Below, piece by piece: positions 9,422-18,640 of a stretch of 64,000 bases of DNA (position 1 is its first letter; each line of letters opens with the position of its first letter). The stretch is from Geminicoccus sp. GTDB taxonomy: Bacteria > Pseudomonadota > Alphaproteobacteria > UBA7985. Made by a program: the position numbers and the translations under genes. The DNA lies in the NCBI GenBank assembly GCA_002708995.1, contig PAPT01000014.1, positions 1-64,000 on the forward strand, in the 5' to 3' direction. A model generated the notes under the pieces. It worked only from the letters and a program-made list of their open reading frames with translations, had not been told where the DNA came from and did not search any database.

Positions 9422-11980
9422 ATGAGCGTCGTCGTCGTTGAGTCCCCTTCCAAGGCCAAAACCATCAACAAGTACCTCGGTTCTGATTTCGAAGTTTTTG
9501 CAAGTTTCGGACACATCCGTGATCTGCCTGCCAAGGATGGCTCTGTCGATCCGGACAAGGATTTCGAGATGTCCTGGCTGGTCGAGCCGGATAGCAACAA
9601 GCGGCTCAAGGACATCGAGAAGGCGCTCAAGAATCACGACCAGCTGATCCTTGCGACCGACCCCGACCGCGAAGGCGAAGCAATCTCCTGGCACATCATG
9701 GATGAGCTGGAGAAGCGCGGAAAGCTCAAGGGCAAGGACGTCAAGCGCGTGGTCTTCAACGAGATCACCAAGACGGCTGTAAAAGATGCCTTCCAGCACC
9801 CCCGCATGGTCGATCAGGATCTGGTCGACGCCTACATGGCCCGGCGCGCGCTGGACTATCTGGTCGGCTTCAACCTCTCCCCGATCCTGTGGCGCAAGCT
9901 GCCGGGTTCCCGCTCCGCCGGCCGGGTGCAGTCCGTCGCGCTGCGTCTGATCTCCGAGCGAGAAGCCGAGATCGAAACCTTCGTGCCGGTCGAATACTGG
10001 GACGTGGTCGCCACGCTGAACGACGGTAAGTCGCAGCAACTGGCCGCGCGGCTGACGCAGCTCGACGGCAAGAAGCTCACCAAATTCAGCCTCGGGGATG
10101 AGGCTTCGGCCACCGCCGCGAAGGCCGTGGTCGAGAACGCCTCCACCCTGCGCGTTCTGGACATCGAGCAGAAGCAGCGCCGCCAGAACCCGTCACCGCC
10201 GTTCACCACTTCGACCCTGCAGCAGGAAGCCAGCCGCAAGCTCGGGTTCTCCGCCGCCCACACCATGCGCGTGGCGCAAAAACTCTACGAAGGCATGGAA
10301 ATCGACGGCGAGACCGTCGGTCTGATCACCTACATGCGGACCGACGGCGTTCAGCTGTCCAAGGAAGCGCTCGACAGCGCCCGGGACCTGATTGCCAGCG
10401 ACTACGGCACCGCTTACATGCCCGAAAACCCGCGCTTCTATAAATCCAAGGCCAAGAACGCGCAGGAAGCCCACGAGGCCATCCGCCCGACCCTGCTCTC
10501 GCGCAAGCCCGACGACGTTGCCACGGTGCTCGATAAGGATCAGCTGCGGCTCTACGCGCTGATCTGGAAGCGGACCATCGCCTGTCAGATGTCGGCGGCG
10601 GTCTTCGACCAGGTCGGCGTCGATATCGACGTGGACGCGGGCGCTGCCCAGCTCCGCGCCACGGGATCGGTGCTGGCGTTTGACGGCTTCATCAAGGTCT
10701 ATCAGGAAGGCCGCGATGACAGCGCGGATGATGAGGATGAACAGCGCCTGCCGCGGCTGGAGCAGGGACAGCTGCTGAACCGGGAAGAGGTCAAGGCCGA
10801 ACAGCACTTCACTGCCCCGCCGCCACGCTACAGCGAAGCCACGCTTGTCAAGAAGATGGAAGAGCTCGGCATTGGCCGGCCCTCGACCTACGCTTCGATC
10901 ATCTCGGTGCTGCAGGATCGCGAGTACGTGCGCCTCGACCAGCGTCGTTTCATCCCCGCCGAACGCGGACGAGTGGTCGTCGCCTTCCTGTCGAACTTTT
11001 TCCGGCGCTATGTCGAGTACGATTTCACCGCCGACCTTGAAGAACAGCTGGACGATATTTCCGGCGGTCGTCTGGCGTGGAAAAAGGTGCTGAACGCTTT
11101 CTGGACCGACTTCCACAAACTGATCGAGGAAACCCAGGAGCTGCGGATTTCCGAAGTGATCGACGCCCTCGACGATACGCTGGGCGAACACCTCTTCCCC
11201 AGCAACAAGGAAGACGGCACGCCGCTGAATTTCGACCCGCGCAAATGCCCGTCCTGCGACGATGGCCGGCTGTCGCTGAAATTCGGCAAGACCGGCGGCT
11301 TCATCGGCTGCAACAACTATCCGACCTGTCGCTTCACCGACCAGCTGACACGCGGCAACACCGAACGCCCGCGCGAAGCGCCGAAAGACGATGAGCCGCT
11401 GGGTACCGATCCGGCCACGGGCCTGAGCATCTTCCTCAAAAAGGGCCCCTACGGCTGGTACGTGCAACTCGGCACGCCCGATGACGCCGGCGAGGGCAAG
11501 AAGCCCAAGCGCGCTTCCCTGCCTAAGGGGATGGAGCCGTCTGATGTCACGCTCGAAAAGGCCGTCGATTTGCTGGCCCTGCCCCGCGATGTCGGCGAGC
11601 ACGAAGGCGAAATTGTCACTGCCGGGATCGGTCGCTTCGGTCCTTTCGTGAAAAAGGGCTCCACCTACGCCAACATTCCCAATGACGAGAGCGTGCTGGA
11701 GATCGGCCTGAACCGGGCTGTGGCGCTGATCGTCGAGAAGCAGAGCAAGATGAAAGGCGGCGGGGCCGCTGCCGGCACCGAGCTGGGTAAGCACCCCAAG
11801 GACGAAAAGCCTATCACCTTGCACGACGGCCGCTATGGCCCCTACGTCAAGCACGGCCGGACCAATGCGACCTTGCCCAAGGGCAGCGACCCCAAGGCGT
11901 TTACGCTCGAAGAGGCCATCGCCCTGATCGACGCCAAAAAAGGAAAAAAGACGCCTGCGAAAAATTCCGCTAAGAAGTAG
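9422..11980 (+). CDS. topA: DNA topoisomerase I
   Basis: An 852-residue type IA topoisomerase relaxing negative supercoils. The Toprim domain opens with SVVVVESPSKAKTINKYLG and includes ATDPDREGEAISWH. The nucleophilic tyrosine is Tyr304 in the TYMRTD motif. The C-terminal third has one Cys4 zinc ribbon (CPSC...CNNYPTC, near 11246-11330), then repeated zinc-less ribbons (GRFGPFVKKGS, GRYGPYVKHGR) and a Lys-rich tail (KKGKKTPAKNSAKK) as in other Alphaproteobacteria. The ATG at 9422 follows GGAGAG by 5 nt; a GTG 12 codons earlier lacks a site. Confidence 0.97.
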   Translation: MSVVVVESPSKAKTINKYLGSDFEVFASFGHIRDLPAKDGSVDPDKDFEMSWLVEPDSNKRLKDIEKALKNHDQLILATDPDREGEAISWHIMDELEKRGKLKGKDVKRVVFNEITKTAVKDAFQHPRMVDQDLVDAYMARRALDYLVGFNLSPILWRKLPGSRSAGRVQSVALRLISEREAEIETFVPVEYWDVVATLNDGKSQQLAARLTQLDGKKLTKFSLGDEASATAAKAVVENASTLRVLDIEQKQRRQNPSPPFTTSTLQQEASRKLGFSAAHTMRVAQKLYEGMEIDGETVGLITYMRTDGVQLSKEALDSARDLIASDYGTAYMPENPRFYKSKAKNAQEAHEAIRPTLLSRKPDDVATVLDKDQLRLYALIWKRTIACQMSAAVFDQVGVDIDVDAGAAQLRATGSVLAFDGFIKVYQEGRDDSADDEDEQRLPRLEQGQLLNREEVKAEQHFTAPPPRYSEATLVKKMEELGIGRPSTYASIISVLQDREYVRLDQRRFIPAERGRVVVAFLSNFFRRYVEYDFTADLEEQLDDISGGRLAWKKVLNAFWTDFHKLIEETQELRISEVIDALDDTLGEHLFPSNKEDGTPLNFDPRKCPSCDDGRLSLKFGKTGGFIGCNNYPTCRFTDQLTRGNTERPREAPKDDEPLGTDPATGLSIFLKKGPYGWYVQLGTPDDAGEGKKPKRASLPKGMEPSDVTLEKAVDLLALPRDVGEHEGEIVTAGIGRFGPFVKKGSTYANIPNDESVLEIGLNRAVALIVEKQSKMKGGGAAAGTELGKHPKDEKPITLHDGRYGPYVKHGRTNATLPKGSDPKAFTLEEAIALIDAKKGKKTPAKNSAKK

Positions 11981-12075
11981 CCGCAGGATTATGCGAACCG
12001 GATCGACTGCTCGAGCAAGGCGGCTGGTCCGCGATCTGTTCCAGGCCTCTTATTTTCAGGTGCACCCTGTCCCCT

Positions 12076-14340
12076 ATGGCAAAATCAAAGCGTGACGCGG
12101 CGAGCCCAGAAACCGGCAACCTTAACCGGCAGGCGATCCTCGACTTTGTCCGGCAACACCCGGAGCAGGCCAACAAACGCGCGATCGCCAGGCACTTCGG
12201 CATCATGGGCGGCGCGCGGGTCTGGCTCAAGACCCTGCTGAAGCAGCTCGAGCGCGATGGCCTGATCGAGGCGAGTGCGCCCAAGTCTCGCTGGAACCGG
12301 CAGTCGCTGCCCGGCGTCCTGCCGCTGGAAATTCTCGCCCCGGATCAGGACGGCGACGTGGCCTGCCTGCCCATCGAGCGGGACTTTCGCGGTGCACCGC
12401 CCCGCATTTACCTCGCGGAAGGCACGCTGGAGACGGCGCCCGCACCCGGCGATAGGGTGCTGGCCAAGATCGAACCCGGCGAGGAAGGCAGCTTCCTCGC
12501 GCGCCCGTTCAAGACGCTGCCCCGCCCCCGGCTGGATATCATTGTCGGCGTGGTCGAGGCGGATGACACCATCCGACCCACCGACAAGCGGATCAAAAAC
12601 GAGTTCATCATCCGCCACGAGGACCGTGAAGCAGCCGAACCCGGCTCGCTAGTCCGGGCCGAAATCATGGGAACCGGACGGCTGGATCTGCCCCGTGGCC
12701 GCATCCTTGAAGTTCTGGGGAAGCAGGACGACGTCGGGGTGATTTCGCTGGTCTCTGCCGCAGAGCACCAGCTGCGGCTGAACTTTCCCGACGCGGCCCT
12801 CGAAGAAGCCGACGCGGCCGGCCCCGTCACCGAAGACGGACGCACCGACTTCCGCGACCTGCAGCTGGTGACCATCGACGGGGCTGATGCCCGTGACTTC
12901 GACGACGCGGTATGGGCGGGGCGGCTCGCCGAGGACGCTGGCTTCCGCATTCTGGTCGCCATTGCCGACGTGGCACACTACGTGAGGCCGGATTCCGCGC
13001 TGGACTGCGAAGCCAAATTGCGCGGCAACTCCTGCTACTTTCCGGACCGGGTCCTGCCCATGCTGCCCGAGGCGCTGTCCAACGGGTGGTGTAGTTTGGT
13101 GCCGCACGAAGATCGTGGCTGTCTGGTCGCGGACATGCGCATTGATATGGAGGGTCGACTGACCCACCGGCGCTTTAGACGCGGGATCATGCGCTCGTCG
13201 GCGCGACTGACCTACGAACGGGTCGAAGCCGCGCTTAATGGCACGCCAGATGAAGAGCTTGCACCGCTGGTCGAGCCACGGCTGATCCCCTTGCGCGACG
13301 CCTTCGAAGTGCTTCTGGCCGCCCGGGAGCGGCGCGGGGCGCTGAACCTCGACGTGCCTGAACGGGTCATCGAGCTGTCCGAGGACAAGCGCGAGGTGGT
13401 CGACATCCGCCCGCGCGAGCGACTGACCTCGCACCACATCATCGAAGAGATGATGATCATCGCCAACATCGCAGCCGCCGAGGCCCTCGAGGCGGTCGAG
13501 CAGTCGGTCATGTACCGCGTGCACGACCACCCCGATCCAATCAAGCTGGAGCACCTCGCCAACCTGCTCGAAGGCACCCCGGCCAGCCTCGCCCGCGGGG
13601 TCCGGCTGACCGCCGGGCAGCTCAACGGCATCCTCAAGCGGGTCGAAGGCGAGGACTACGCGCCGATGATCAACGAAGCGGTGCTGCGCAGTCAGGCCCA
13701 GGCCGTCTACGCGCCCCGCAATATCGGTCATTTCGGACTGGGCCTGCGCAGCTATGCGCACTTCACCAGCCCCATCCGCCGCTATGCCGACCTGACCGTG
13801 CACCGGGCGCTAATCGAGGCCTTGGGGCTGGGCGCCGGCGGTCAGGCGCTGGGCGCCTCCGACGCACCGATCCTGCTGGGCGAGCAGATTTCCGAGTGTG
13901 AGCGGCGGGCAGCCTACGCCGAACGCAGCGCCAAGGACCGCTACCTCGCCGCCTACCACACCAACCATGTCGGGCAGGTGTTCGAGGCCCGGGTCAGCAG
14001 CGTCACCAAATTCGGCCTCTTCGCCGAACTCGATCCCTCCGGCGCGCATGCGCTGGTGCCCATGGGCCTACTGCCCGATGACCGCTATGACTTCGATGCC
14101 AGCCAGTCCCGGCTGGAGGGGCGGCGCTGGGGTCGCGTGTTCTCGCTGGCCCAGCGGCTGAGTTTGCGGCTGGTAGAAGCCGATGGCCTGACCGGCTCAC
14201 TGGTGGCCGAGGTCGTGGGCGAAATCGAGCCTTCGTACTTCGAAAGTCTGCGCCCCGAGTCCCCGAAGTCGCGGAGCAAGCCCGCCGCAAAATCGACCAG
14301 AAAGAAGTCTAAAGCCAGACGGAAAAACCAGCGTCGGTGA
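12076..14340 (+). CDS. rnr: Ribonuclease R
   Basis: A 754-residue 3'-to-5' exoribonuclease for structured RNA, including rRNA fragments and mRNA decay products. In order: an N-terminal winged-helix region (about 15-75), cold-shock RNA-binding domains, the RNB catalytic domain with the metal-binding Asp cluster DGADARDFDDAVW (about 266-278), an S1 domain near 630-700, and a very basic tail rich in Lys/Arg (from about 725). It starts 95 bp after topA on the same strand. Confidence 0.96.
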   Translation: MAKSKRDAASPETGNLNRQAILDFVRQHPEQANKRAIARHFGIMGGARVWLKTLLKQLERDGLIEASAPKSRWNRQSLPGVLPLEILAPDQDGDVACLPIERDFRGAPPRIYLAEGTLETAPAPGDRVLAKIEPGEEGSFLARPFKTLPRPRLDIIVGVVEADDTIRPTDKRIKNEFIIRHEDREAAEPGSLVRAEIMGTGRLDLPRGRILEVLGKQDDVGVISLVSAAEHQLRLNFPDAALEEADAAGPVTEDGRTDFRDLQLVTIDGADARDFDDAVWAGRLAEDAGFRILVAIADVAHYVRPDSALDCEAKLRGNSCYFPDRVLPMLPEALSNGWCSLVPHEDRGCLVADMRIDMEGRLTHRRFRRGIMRSSARLTYERVEAALNGTPDEELAPLVEPRLIPLRDAFEVLLAARERRGALNLDVPERVIELSEDKREVVDIRPRERLTSHHIIEEMMIIANIAAAEALEAVEQSVMYRVHDHPDPIKLEHLANLLEGTPASLARGVRLTAGQLNGILKRVEGEDYAPMINEAVLRSQAQAVYAPRNIGHFGLGLRSYAHFTSPIRRYADLTVHRALIEALGLGAGGQALGASDAPILLGEQISECERRAAYAERSAKDRYLAAYHTNHVGQVFEARVSSVTKFGLFAELDPSGAHALVPMGLLPDDRYDFDASQSRLEGRRWGRVFSLAQRLSLRLVEADGLTGSLVAEVVGEIEPSYFESLRPESPKSRSKPAAKSTRKKSKARRKNQRR

Positions 14341-14452
14341 AGGAACCGGCACTGGGCTGCAAAAAGGCGCGTTCAGGTGCGCATAAGACTAGCTGTTTGA
14401 GGCAAAGGCGACTCTAACCCCAATGGTTGGAACGTATTTTAAGGATTTGTTG

Positions 14453-16093
14453 ATGCCCGCGAACCCATTCCGGTTTGACCCACGCGCCGTGCCCCTGATG
14501 CTCGGATCGCTGCTGATGCTGATGCTGACCGGCTGTGATTCGCAGATGGTCACAGCGCGCTTTGCGGAGGCGCAGGCACAGAGCAGTTCCGGCATCATCA
14601 TGCCCGACGAGCTCCGCGCAGCGTTGGAAGAGGCCCTGCCCCCGGCAGACGAGGCCACGCGCCCGATCCCTGATGCCGACGAAGCCTTTCTTTACGGGGT
14701 CGGCATCGGTGCCATTCAGGAGCTCTACGTCGAAGCCTATCACCCACGCGAAATCGCCATGGCGGGGCTGGAACGGCTGGGTAATCAGGCTGATTTCAGC
14801 CTGTCTTCAGTCGATGGTCAGACCGTGATTGAAGGCCCGGGGGGCAAAGCGACCTTCGACGAGCCGGTCGGCGACTACTATCTCGAATGGGGCCTGCACT
14901 CGGCCTTCATCGCCATGCACATGCTGACCTCCAGCGAACGCATCCGGCTCATCCCCCAGACCCAGCGCGAATCCTTTATCTTCGAGGGCTACATGGAGCT
15001 GCTCGACGATGTTTCGATTTACCTGCCCGCAGCAGAAGCGGAAGTGTTCCGTGATGACGTGTTCGGCTTTGGGGGTCTGGGCATCCTGATCGCTTACGAA
15101 GAGAACGGCATTCGGGTGCGCGAAGTCATCGTCGGTGGCCCGGCGGACCGGGCGGGTGTATTGCAGGGAGACCTGATCACCCATATCGGCGGACGGCGCA
15201 TCACGGGTCGCATGAGCGAAGATTTTGTGCTCGGCCTGCTGCGCGGTCCTGTGGGTTCCACGGCAAGGGTTATGATCCAGCGCGATGGCAAGACCTTGCG
15301 GCGCGCGGTAATCCGGGAGATCGTTGCCTCGCCCTCGCTGCGCGGTGAGATGGTCGGCGATGTCGCCGTGATACAGATGGCGGTGTTCTCAGAGCAGTCC
15401 ACGGCCGAGTTCATGAGCGTGGTTCAGGATCTGCGCGAGGAGCACCCTGCGAGCTGGCTGATCGACCTGCGGGAAAACCCCGGCGGCCTGAAAACGGTGG
15501 CGCAGGAAATTGCCGATCTCGTGGTCGGCGAAGGCCCGATCCTGGTTTCGGCCGGCCGTGAGGTGGACAACAAGTCAACCGTGACTGCTACACCCAACGA
15601 CGTGCTGCTGGGGGCGCCGCTGCTGGTGCTGATCAACGGCAACTCGGCGAGCGCATCGGAAATCCTTGCCTCGGCCATTCAGGACAACGGTCGCGGGATC
15701 GTTGTCGGCTCGACCTCCTTCGGCAAGGGCTCGATCCAGACCAGCTTCGACCTGCCCAACGGCGCGCTTATGACCGTCACGTCCGGTGCGTTTTTCGCGC
15801 CTTCCGGTGCACCGCTGAACAAGGCCGGTGTTACTCCGAACGTCTGCTTTACCGACCGGAAGACCGGGAAGGTGATCGATGATTTCCGCGGTGAAAGCCC
15901 GGATATCGCCGCACTGCGCGCGCGGGCGCTGCTCGCCCGGGACAGCGCAGACATGGATGACTACCGCGACGTGTGCCCGCCGACATCGCGCTATACGGAG
16001 GACGATGCCGACCTGGCGCTCGAGCTGGCCCAAAACGTCGAGGCCTACCACCGCATCCTTTCAGCCAGCGCAAGCCTGTCATCCCTGCGCTAG
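14453..16093 (+). CDS. S41 family carboxy-terminal processing protease, lipoprotein
   Basis: A 546-residue predicted periplasmic protease. The N-terminus has a hydrophobic run ending in LTGC, a lipobox, so it is probably anchored to a membrane by a lipidated Cys. A PDZ domain follows (IRVREVIVGGPADRAGV...), then the S41 protease domain with the catalytic dyad Ser400 (in SASAS) and Lys425 (in FGKGSIQT), 25 residues apart as in CtpA. Substrates are unknown; relatives trim cell-wall enzymes and other envelope proteins. The ATG at 14453 has AAGGA 7 nt upstream; an ATG ten codons earlier has none. Confidence 0.9.
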   Translation: MPANPFRFDPRAVPLMLGSLLMLMLTGCDSQMVTARFAEAQAQSSSGIIMPDELRAALEEALPPADEATRPIPDADEAFLYGVGIGAIQELYVEAYHPREIAMAGLERLGNQADFSLSSVDGQTVIEGPGGKATFDEPVGDYYLEWGLHSAFIAMHMLTSSERIRLIPQTQRESFIFEGYMELLDDVSIYLPAAEAEVFRDDVFGFGGLGILIAYEENGIRVREVIVGGPADRAGVLQGDLITHIGGRRITGRMSEDFVLGLLRGPVGSTARVMIQRDGKTLRRAVIREIVASPSLRGEMVGDVAVIQMAVFSEQSTAEFMSVVQDLREEHPASWLIDLRENPGGLKTVAQEIADLVVGEGPILVSAGREVDNKSTVTATPNDVLLGAPLLVLINGNSASASEILASAIQDNGRGIVVGSTSFGKGSIQTSFDLPNGALMTVTSGAFFAPSGAPLNKAGVTPNVCFTDRKTGKVIDDFRGESPDIAALRARALLARDSADMDDYRDVCPPTSRYTEDDADLALELAQNVEAYHRILSASASLSSLR

Positions 16094-16099
16094 ACGTGC

Positions 16100-16127
16100 T
16101 TGACTCACCGTCGCTGGCGTTTAGGGT
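16100..16127 (+). promoter_or_regulatory. Putative promoter of rpmG
   Basis: A TTGACT -35 (16100-16105) and TAGGGT -10-like element (16122-16127) are separated by 16 bp just after the S41 protease stop and about 36 bp before the rpmG start codon. The strong -35 and the position fit an independent promoter for the ribosomal protein gene. The -10 is a weak match. Confidence 0.4.
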
Positions 16128-16162
16128 GCGCTCCAATTTGTTGAAACAAGGAGCTCCGGGCC

Positions 16163-16330
16163 ATGGCTAAACCCGCTAGCGTACTCATCAAGATGGTCAG
16201 CACGGCCGACACCGGTTACTTCTACGTGAAGAAGAAGAACACCCGTACTTCCACTGAGAAGCTGGAAATGCGCAAATACGATCCCGTTGCTCGCAAGCAC
16301 GTCGTCTTCAAAGAATCGAAGATGAAGTAA
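16163..16330 (+). CDS. rpmG: 50S ribosomal protein L33
   Basis: A 55-residue protein reading [18 protein letters not shown] at its start and ending [11 protein letters not shown]. The [12 protein letters not shown] and KLEMRKYDP blocks are diagnostic of L33. It contains no cysteine, so it is the zinc-free form. An AAGGAG ribosome site lies about 9 nt upstream of the ATG. It is a single-gene unit with its own putative promoter and a terminator immediately after it. Confidence 0.96.
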   Translation: MAKPASVLIKMVSTADTGYFYVKKKNTRTSTEKLEMRKYDPVARKHVVFKESKMK

Positions 16331-16357
16331 GCGTCAAGCGACACTCAAAAGACCCGG

Positions 16358-16398
16358 AAAGGGGCGGTGCCAAAGCGGCAACCGCCCCTTTTCTTTTC
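16358..16398 (+). terminator. Rho-independent terminator after rpmG
   Basis: A stem of AAAGGGGCGGT/ACCGCCCCTTT type (16358-16390) with a short loop is followed by TTCTTTTC. It starts 27 nt after the rpmG stop codon. Confidence 0.85.
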
Positions 16399-16451
16399 TC
16401 ATCCCGCAGCAACATGAGTAGAAACCGACCGCAGGACAGGAGACCAGAGCC

Positions 16452-17651
16452 CTGCACGCCATCCCCGACCATTACCTGTGCCGAAGCTGCCTGACGCTCG
16501 ACCCGCCGGGGACCAGCGAGAACCGATGCGGCGCCTGCGGCAGTGCCCGCATGGTCCGGCACCCGGAGCTGACCACCCTCGCCCTCGCCCATATCGACTG
16601 CGACGCCTTCTACGCGGCCGTTGAAAAGCGCGATGATCCGTCGATCCGCCACCGCCCGGTGATTGTCGGCGGCGGTCAGCGCGGGGTTGTAACCACGGCC
16701 TGCTATCTTGCGCGGATACAGGGCGTGCGCTCGGCCATGCCCATGTTCAAGGCCCGGCAACTCTGCCCGCAGGCAGTGATCATCAAGCCTGATATGGCCA
16801 AGTACCGCGAAACCGGCATGGCTGTGCGAGAGCACTTCCGCGCCTTGACCGGCAACGTCGAACCGCTCTCGATCGACGAGGCCTTTCTGGACCTCAGCGG
16901 GGTTCTCGAAACAGGGCGAATCCCGGCGCTGGAACTGGCCCGGCTGGCGCAGAATGTCCAGGATCAGGAGGGTATCGCCATCTCGGTCGGTCTGTCGCAC
17001 AACAAGCTGCTGGCCAAGATCGCCTCGGACCTCGACAAGCCCGACGGCTTTGCCGCGCTGGGTCGGGCCGAAGCCGCTGACTTTCTCGCCGACAAGCCGG
17101 TCAAGCTGATCTGGGGCGTGGGACCAGCCACCGCCAAACGGATGCACAACCTGGGCATCTCCCGCATCGGGCAGTTGCGCGCCTTCCCGCGCGAGGACAT
17201 GACTCGGCTTTTCGGGCGCTTCGGCGACCGCCTCTATGACTTTTGCCGGGGTGAGGACCCGCGGCGGGTGCAGGAAGGCCGGACTTCCAAGTCGGTCAGC
17301 TCGGAAACAACGCTGTCGGCAGACACGGGCGAACTGGCCGCCCTGACCCGCGTTGTCGAGCGGCTCTCCCACCGGGTCGCCGAGCGGCTGGCGCTCTACG
17401 AGCTGAGCGGCCGACGGGTGACCCTGAAGCTGAAGACCTCGGATTTTGAGATTCTGACCCGCAGCCAGACGCTGGAAGGGCACACGGCGGATGCGCGGGT
17501 CCTGTTCTCCGTTTCCCAGAGATTGCTCTCGCAGGAAGTCCGCCGACAGCCGCTGCAGACCTACCGCCTGCTCGGGGTCGGCGTGGCTGAATTCGACAAC
17601 AGCAGGGAAGACGTGGCCAGCGGCGAAGACACCGATACCGAAAACGACTAG
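16452..17651 (+). CDS. dinB: DNA polymerase IV (Y family), with N-terminal zinc-ribbon extension
   Basis: A Y-family translesion polymerase. The catalytic carboxylates are visible in AHIDCDAFYAAVEK and in PLSIDEAFLDL; LSHNKLLAKIASD and the WGVGPATAKRM helix-hairpin-helix follow. The first ATG (16551) lacks a ribosome site, and the frame stays open upstream. A CTG at 16452 lies 8 nt after a perfect AGGAGA and adds 33 residues with Cys10-x2-Cys13 and Cys26-x2-Cys29. Such a zinc-ribbon is known from Rhodobacteraceae DinB proteins. From CTG the protein is 399 residues. It overlaps the convergent hydrolase stop by 4 bp. Confidence 0.9.
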   Translation: MHAIPDHYLCRSCLTLDPPGTSENRCGACGSARMVRHPELTTLALAHIDCDAFYAAVEKRDDPSIRHRPVIVGGGQRGVVTTACYLARIQGVRSAMPMFKARQLCPQAVIIKPDMAKYRETGMAVREHFRALTGNVEPLSIDEAFLDLSGVLETGRIPALELARLAQNVQDQEGIAISVGLSHNKLLAKIASDLDKPDGFAALGRAEAADFLADKPVKLIWGVGPATAKRMHNLGISRIGQLRAFPREDMTRLFGRFGDRLYDFCRGEDPRRVQEGRTSKSVSSETTLSADTGELAALTRVVERLSHRVAERLALYELSGRRVTLKLKTSDFEILTRSQTLEGHTADARVLFSVSQRLLSQEVRRQPLQTYRLLGVGVAEFDNSREDVASGEDTDTEND

Positions 17652-18640
17652 CCGAAGAACGCCTGCGACCAGCCGACGTACATGGGGTCGCGCTGCCCTC
17701 GTCCATGGAACCCGACGTGTCCCCCGGTCCGGGTCAACACCGGGCTAAGCCTCGGGTTCTTCGCCCATGGCACAGCCCGGTAAGGATCGATATCGATCCA
17801 GGGGTCGTCAGCGGCAGAAACCACCAGACAGGGTATGCGGGCGTCGGGCAGGAACTGCTGGGCCGAGTTGGCGAGATAGTATTCGTTGGCTGAGCCATAG
17901 CCATGGTCCGGCGCGGTGAAATGCTTATCCAGCTCGCCGATGGTTTCAATCCGGCGCAAATGGGCGATCTCGGCCGGCGTCCTGCCCGGCTGCATTGGCC
18001 CGAGGCGACGGATCTTCCGCACCATGTAGATGGAATAGATGAAGTTGCGCCGCCGTGAAAACCGGTTGGCGGTCGCAACCAGATCGATGGGCGCCGACAC
18101 AGAGGCGATGCGATGGTGGTCGGCGGCCTCGATGAAGGTAGTTTCGCTCGCCGCCTTGAGCAGCATGTTTCCGCCCAGCGAAATCCCGATCCACGCCAGC
18201 TTGCCCGTGTCAGCGCGAGCGGCCAGCGACGCAGCAATGGCTTCCAGATCCGTGGTGAAGCCCGCGTGGTAGTTGCGCTGGCACAACGGTCGCGACGACC
18301 CCGCGCCGCGCAGGTTCATCCTGACCACGGGGTGGCCTCGCCGTGCAAAGGCGCCCGCGAGCACCCGCATATAACCCCGGTCAAGATCACCCATCATGCC
18401 GTGCAGCAGGACCACCGTCGGCCGTTCCAGCCCGGCCGATTTACCGCTGCCAGGCTGGCACAGGCGCTCCCCGGTCAGCACGTCACCGGACCCGTCCAGC
18501 GTCGCGATCTGCAGGGCCTCGACCTCCAGGTCATCGAGACTGAACCTTGGCGGCGACAGCACAGCCGCCATGGTCTGCAGGTCGCCCCCGAACCAGGGTG
18601 CGCGTGGGGGGAAATCGGCATCAAAGGCGGGTTGGCTCAT
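17648..18640 (-). CDS. YheT family alpha/beta hydrolase
   Basis: A 330-residue alpha/beta hydrolase of the YheT/ABHD1-3 family. The nucleophile elbow is GISLGGN (Ser154), the acid is Asp278 or Asp279 in SAADDPWID, and the base is His308 in TGGHVGFH. LLHGMMGD supplies the oxyanion-hole region. Relatives act as esterases or lipases, and the substrate is unknown. Its start overlaps the lpxB stop by 4 bp (ATGA), making it the last gene of the lipid A run. This coupling hints at a lipid-related role, but that is inference. Confidence 0.87.
   Translation of the reverse strand: MSQPAFDADFPPRAPWFGGDLQTMAAVLSPPRFSLDDLEVEALQIATLDGSGDVLTGERLCQPGSGKSAGLERPTVVLLHGMMGDLDRGYMRVLAGAFARRGHPVVRMNLRGAGSSRPLCQRNYHAGFTTDLEAIAASLAARADTGKLAWIGISLGGNMLLKAASETTFIEAADHHRIASVSAPIDLVATANRFSRRRNFIYSIYMVRKIRRLGPMQPGRTPAEIAHLRRIETIGELDKHFTAPDHGYGSANEYYLANSAQQFLPDARIPCLVVSAADDPWIDIDPYRAVPWAKNPRLSPVLTRTGGHVGFHGRGQRDPMYVGWSQAFFG

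Noticed and set aside
10193-11854. 553-codon open frame antisense to topA
   Set aside because: Long antisense frames are expected in GC-rich genes; the topA product is fully recognisable with conserved catalytic motifs.
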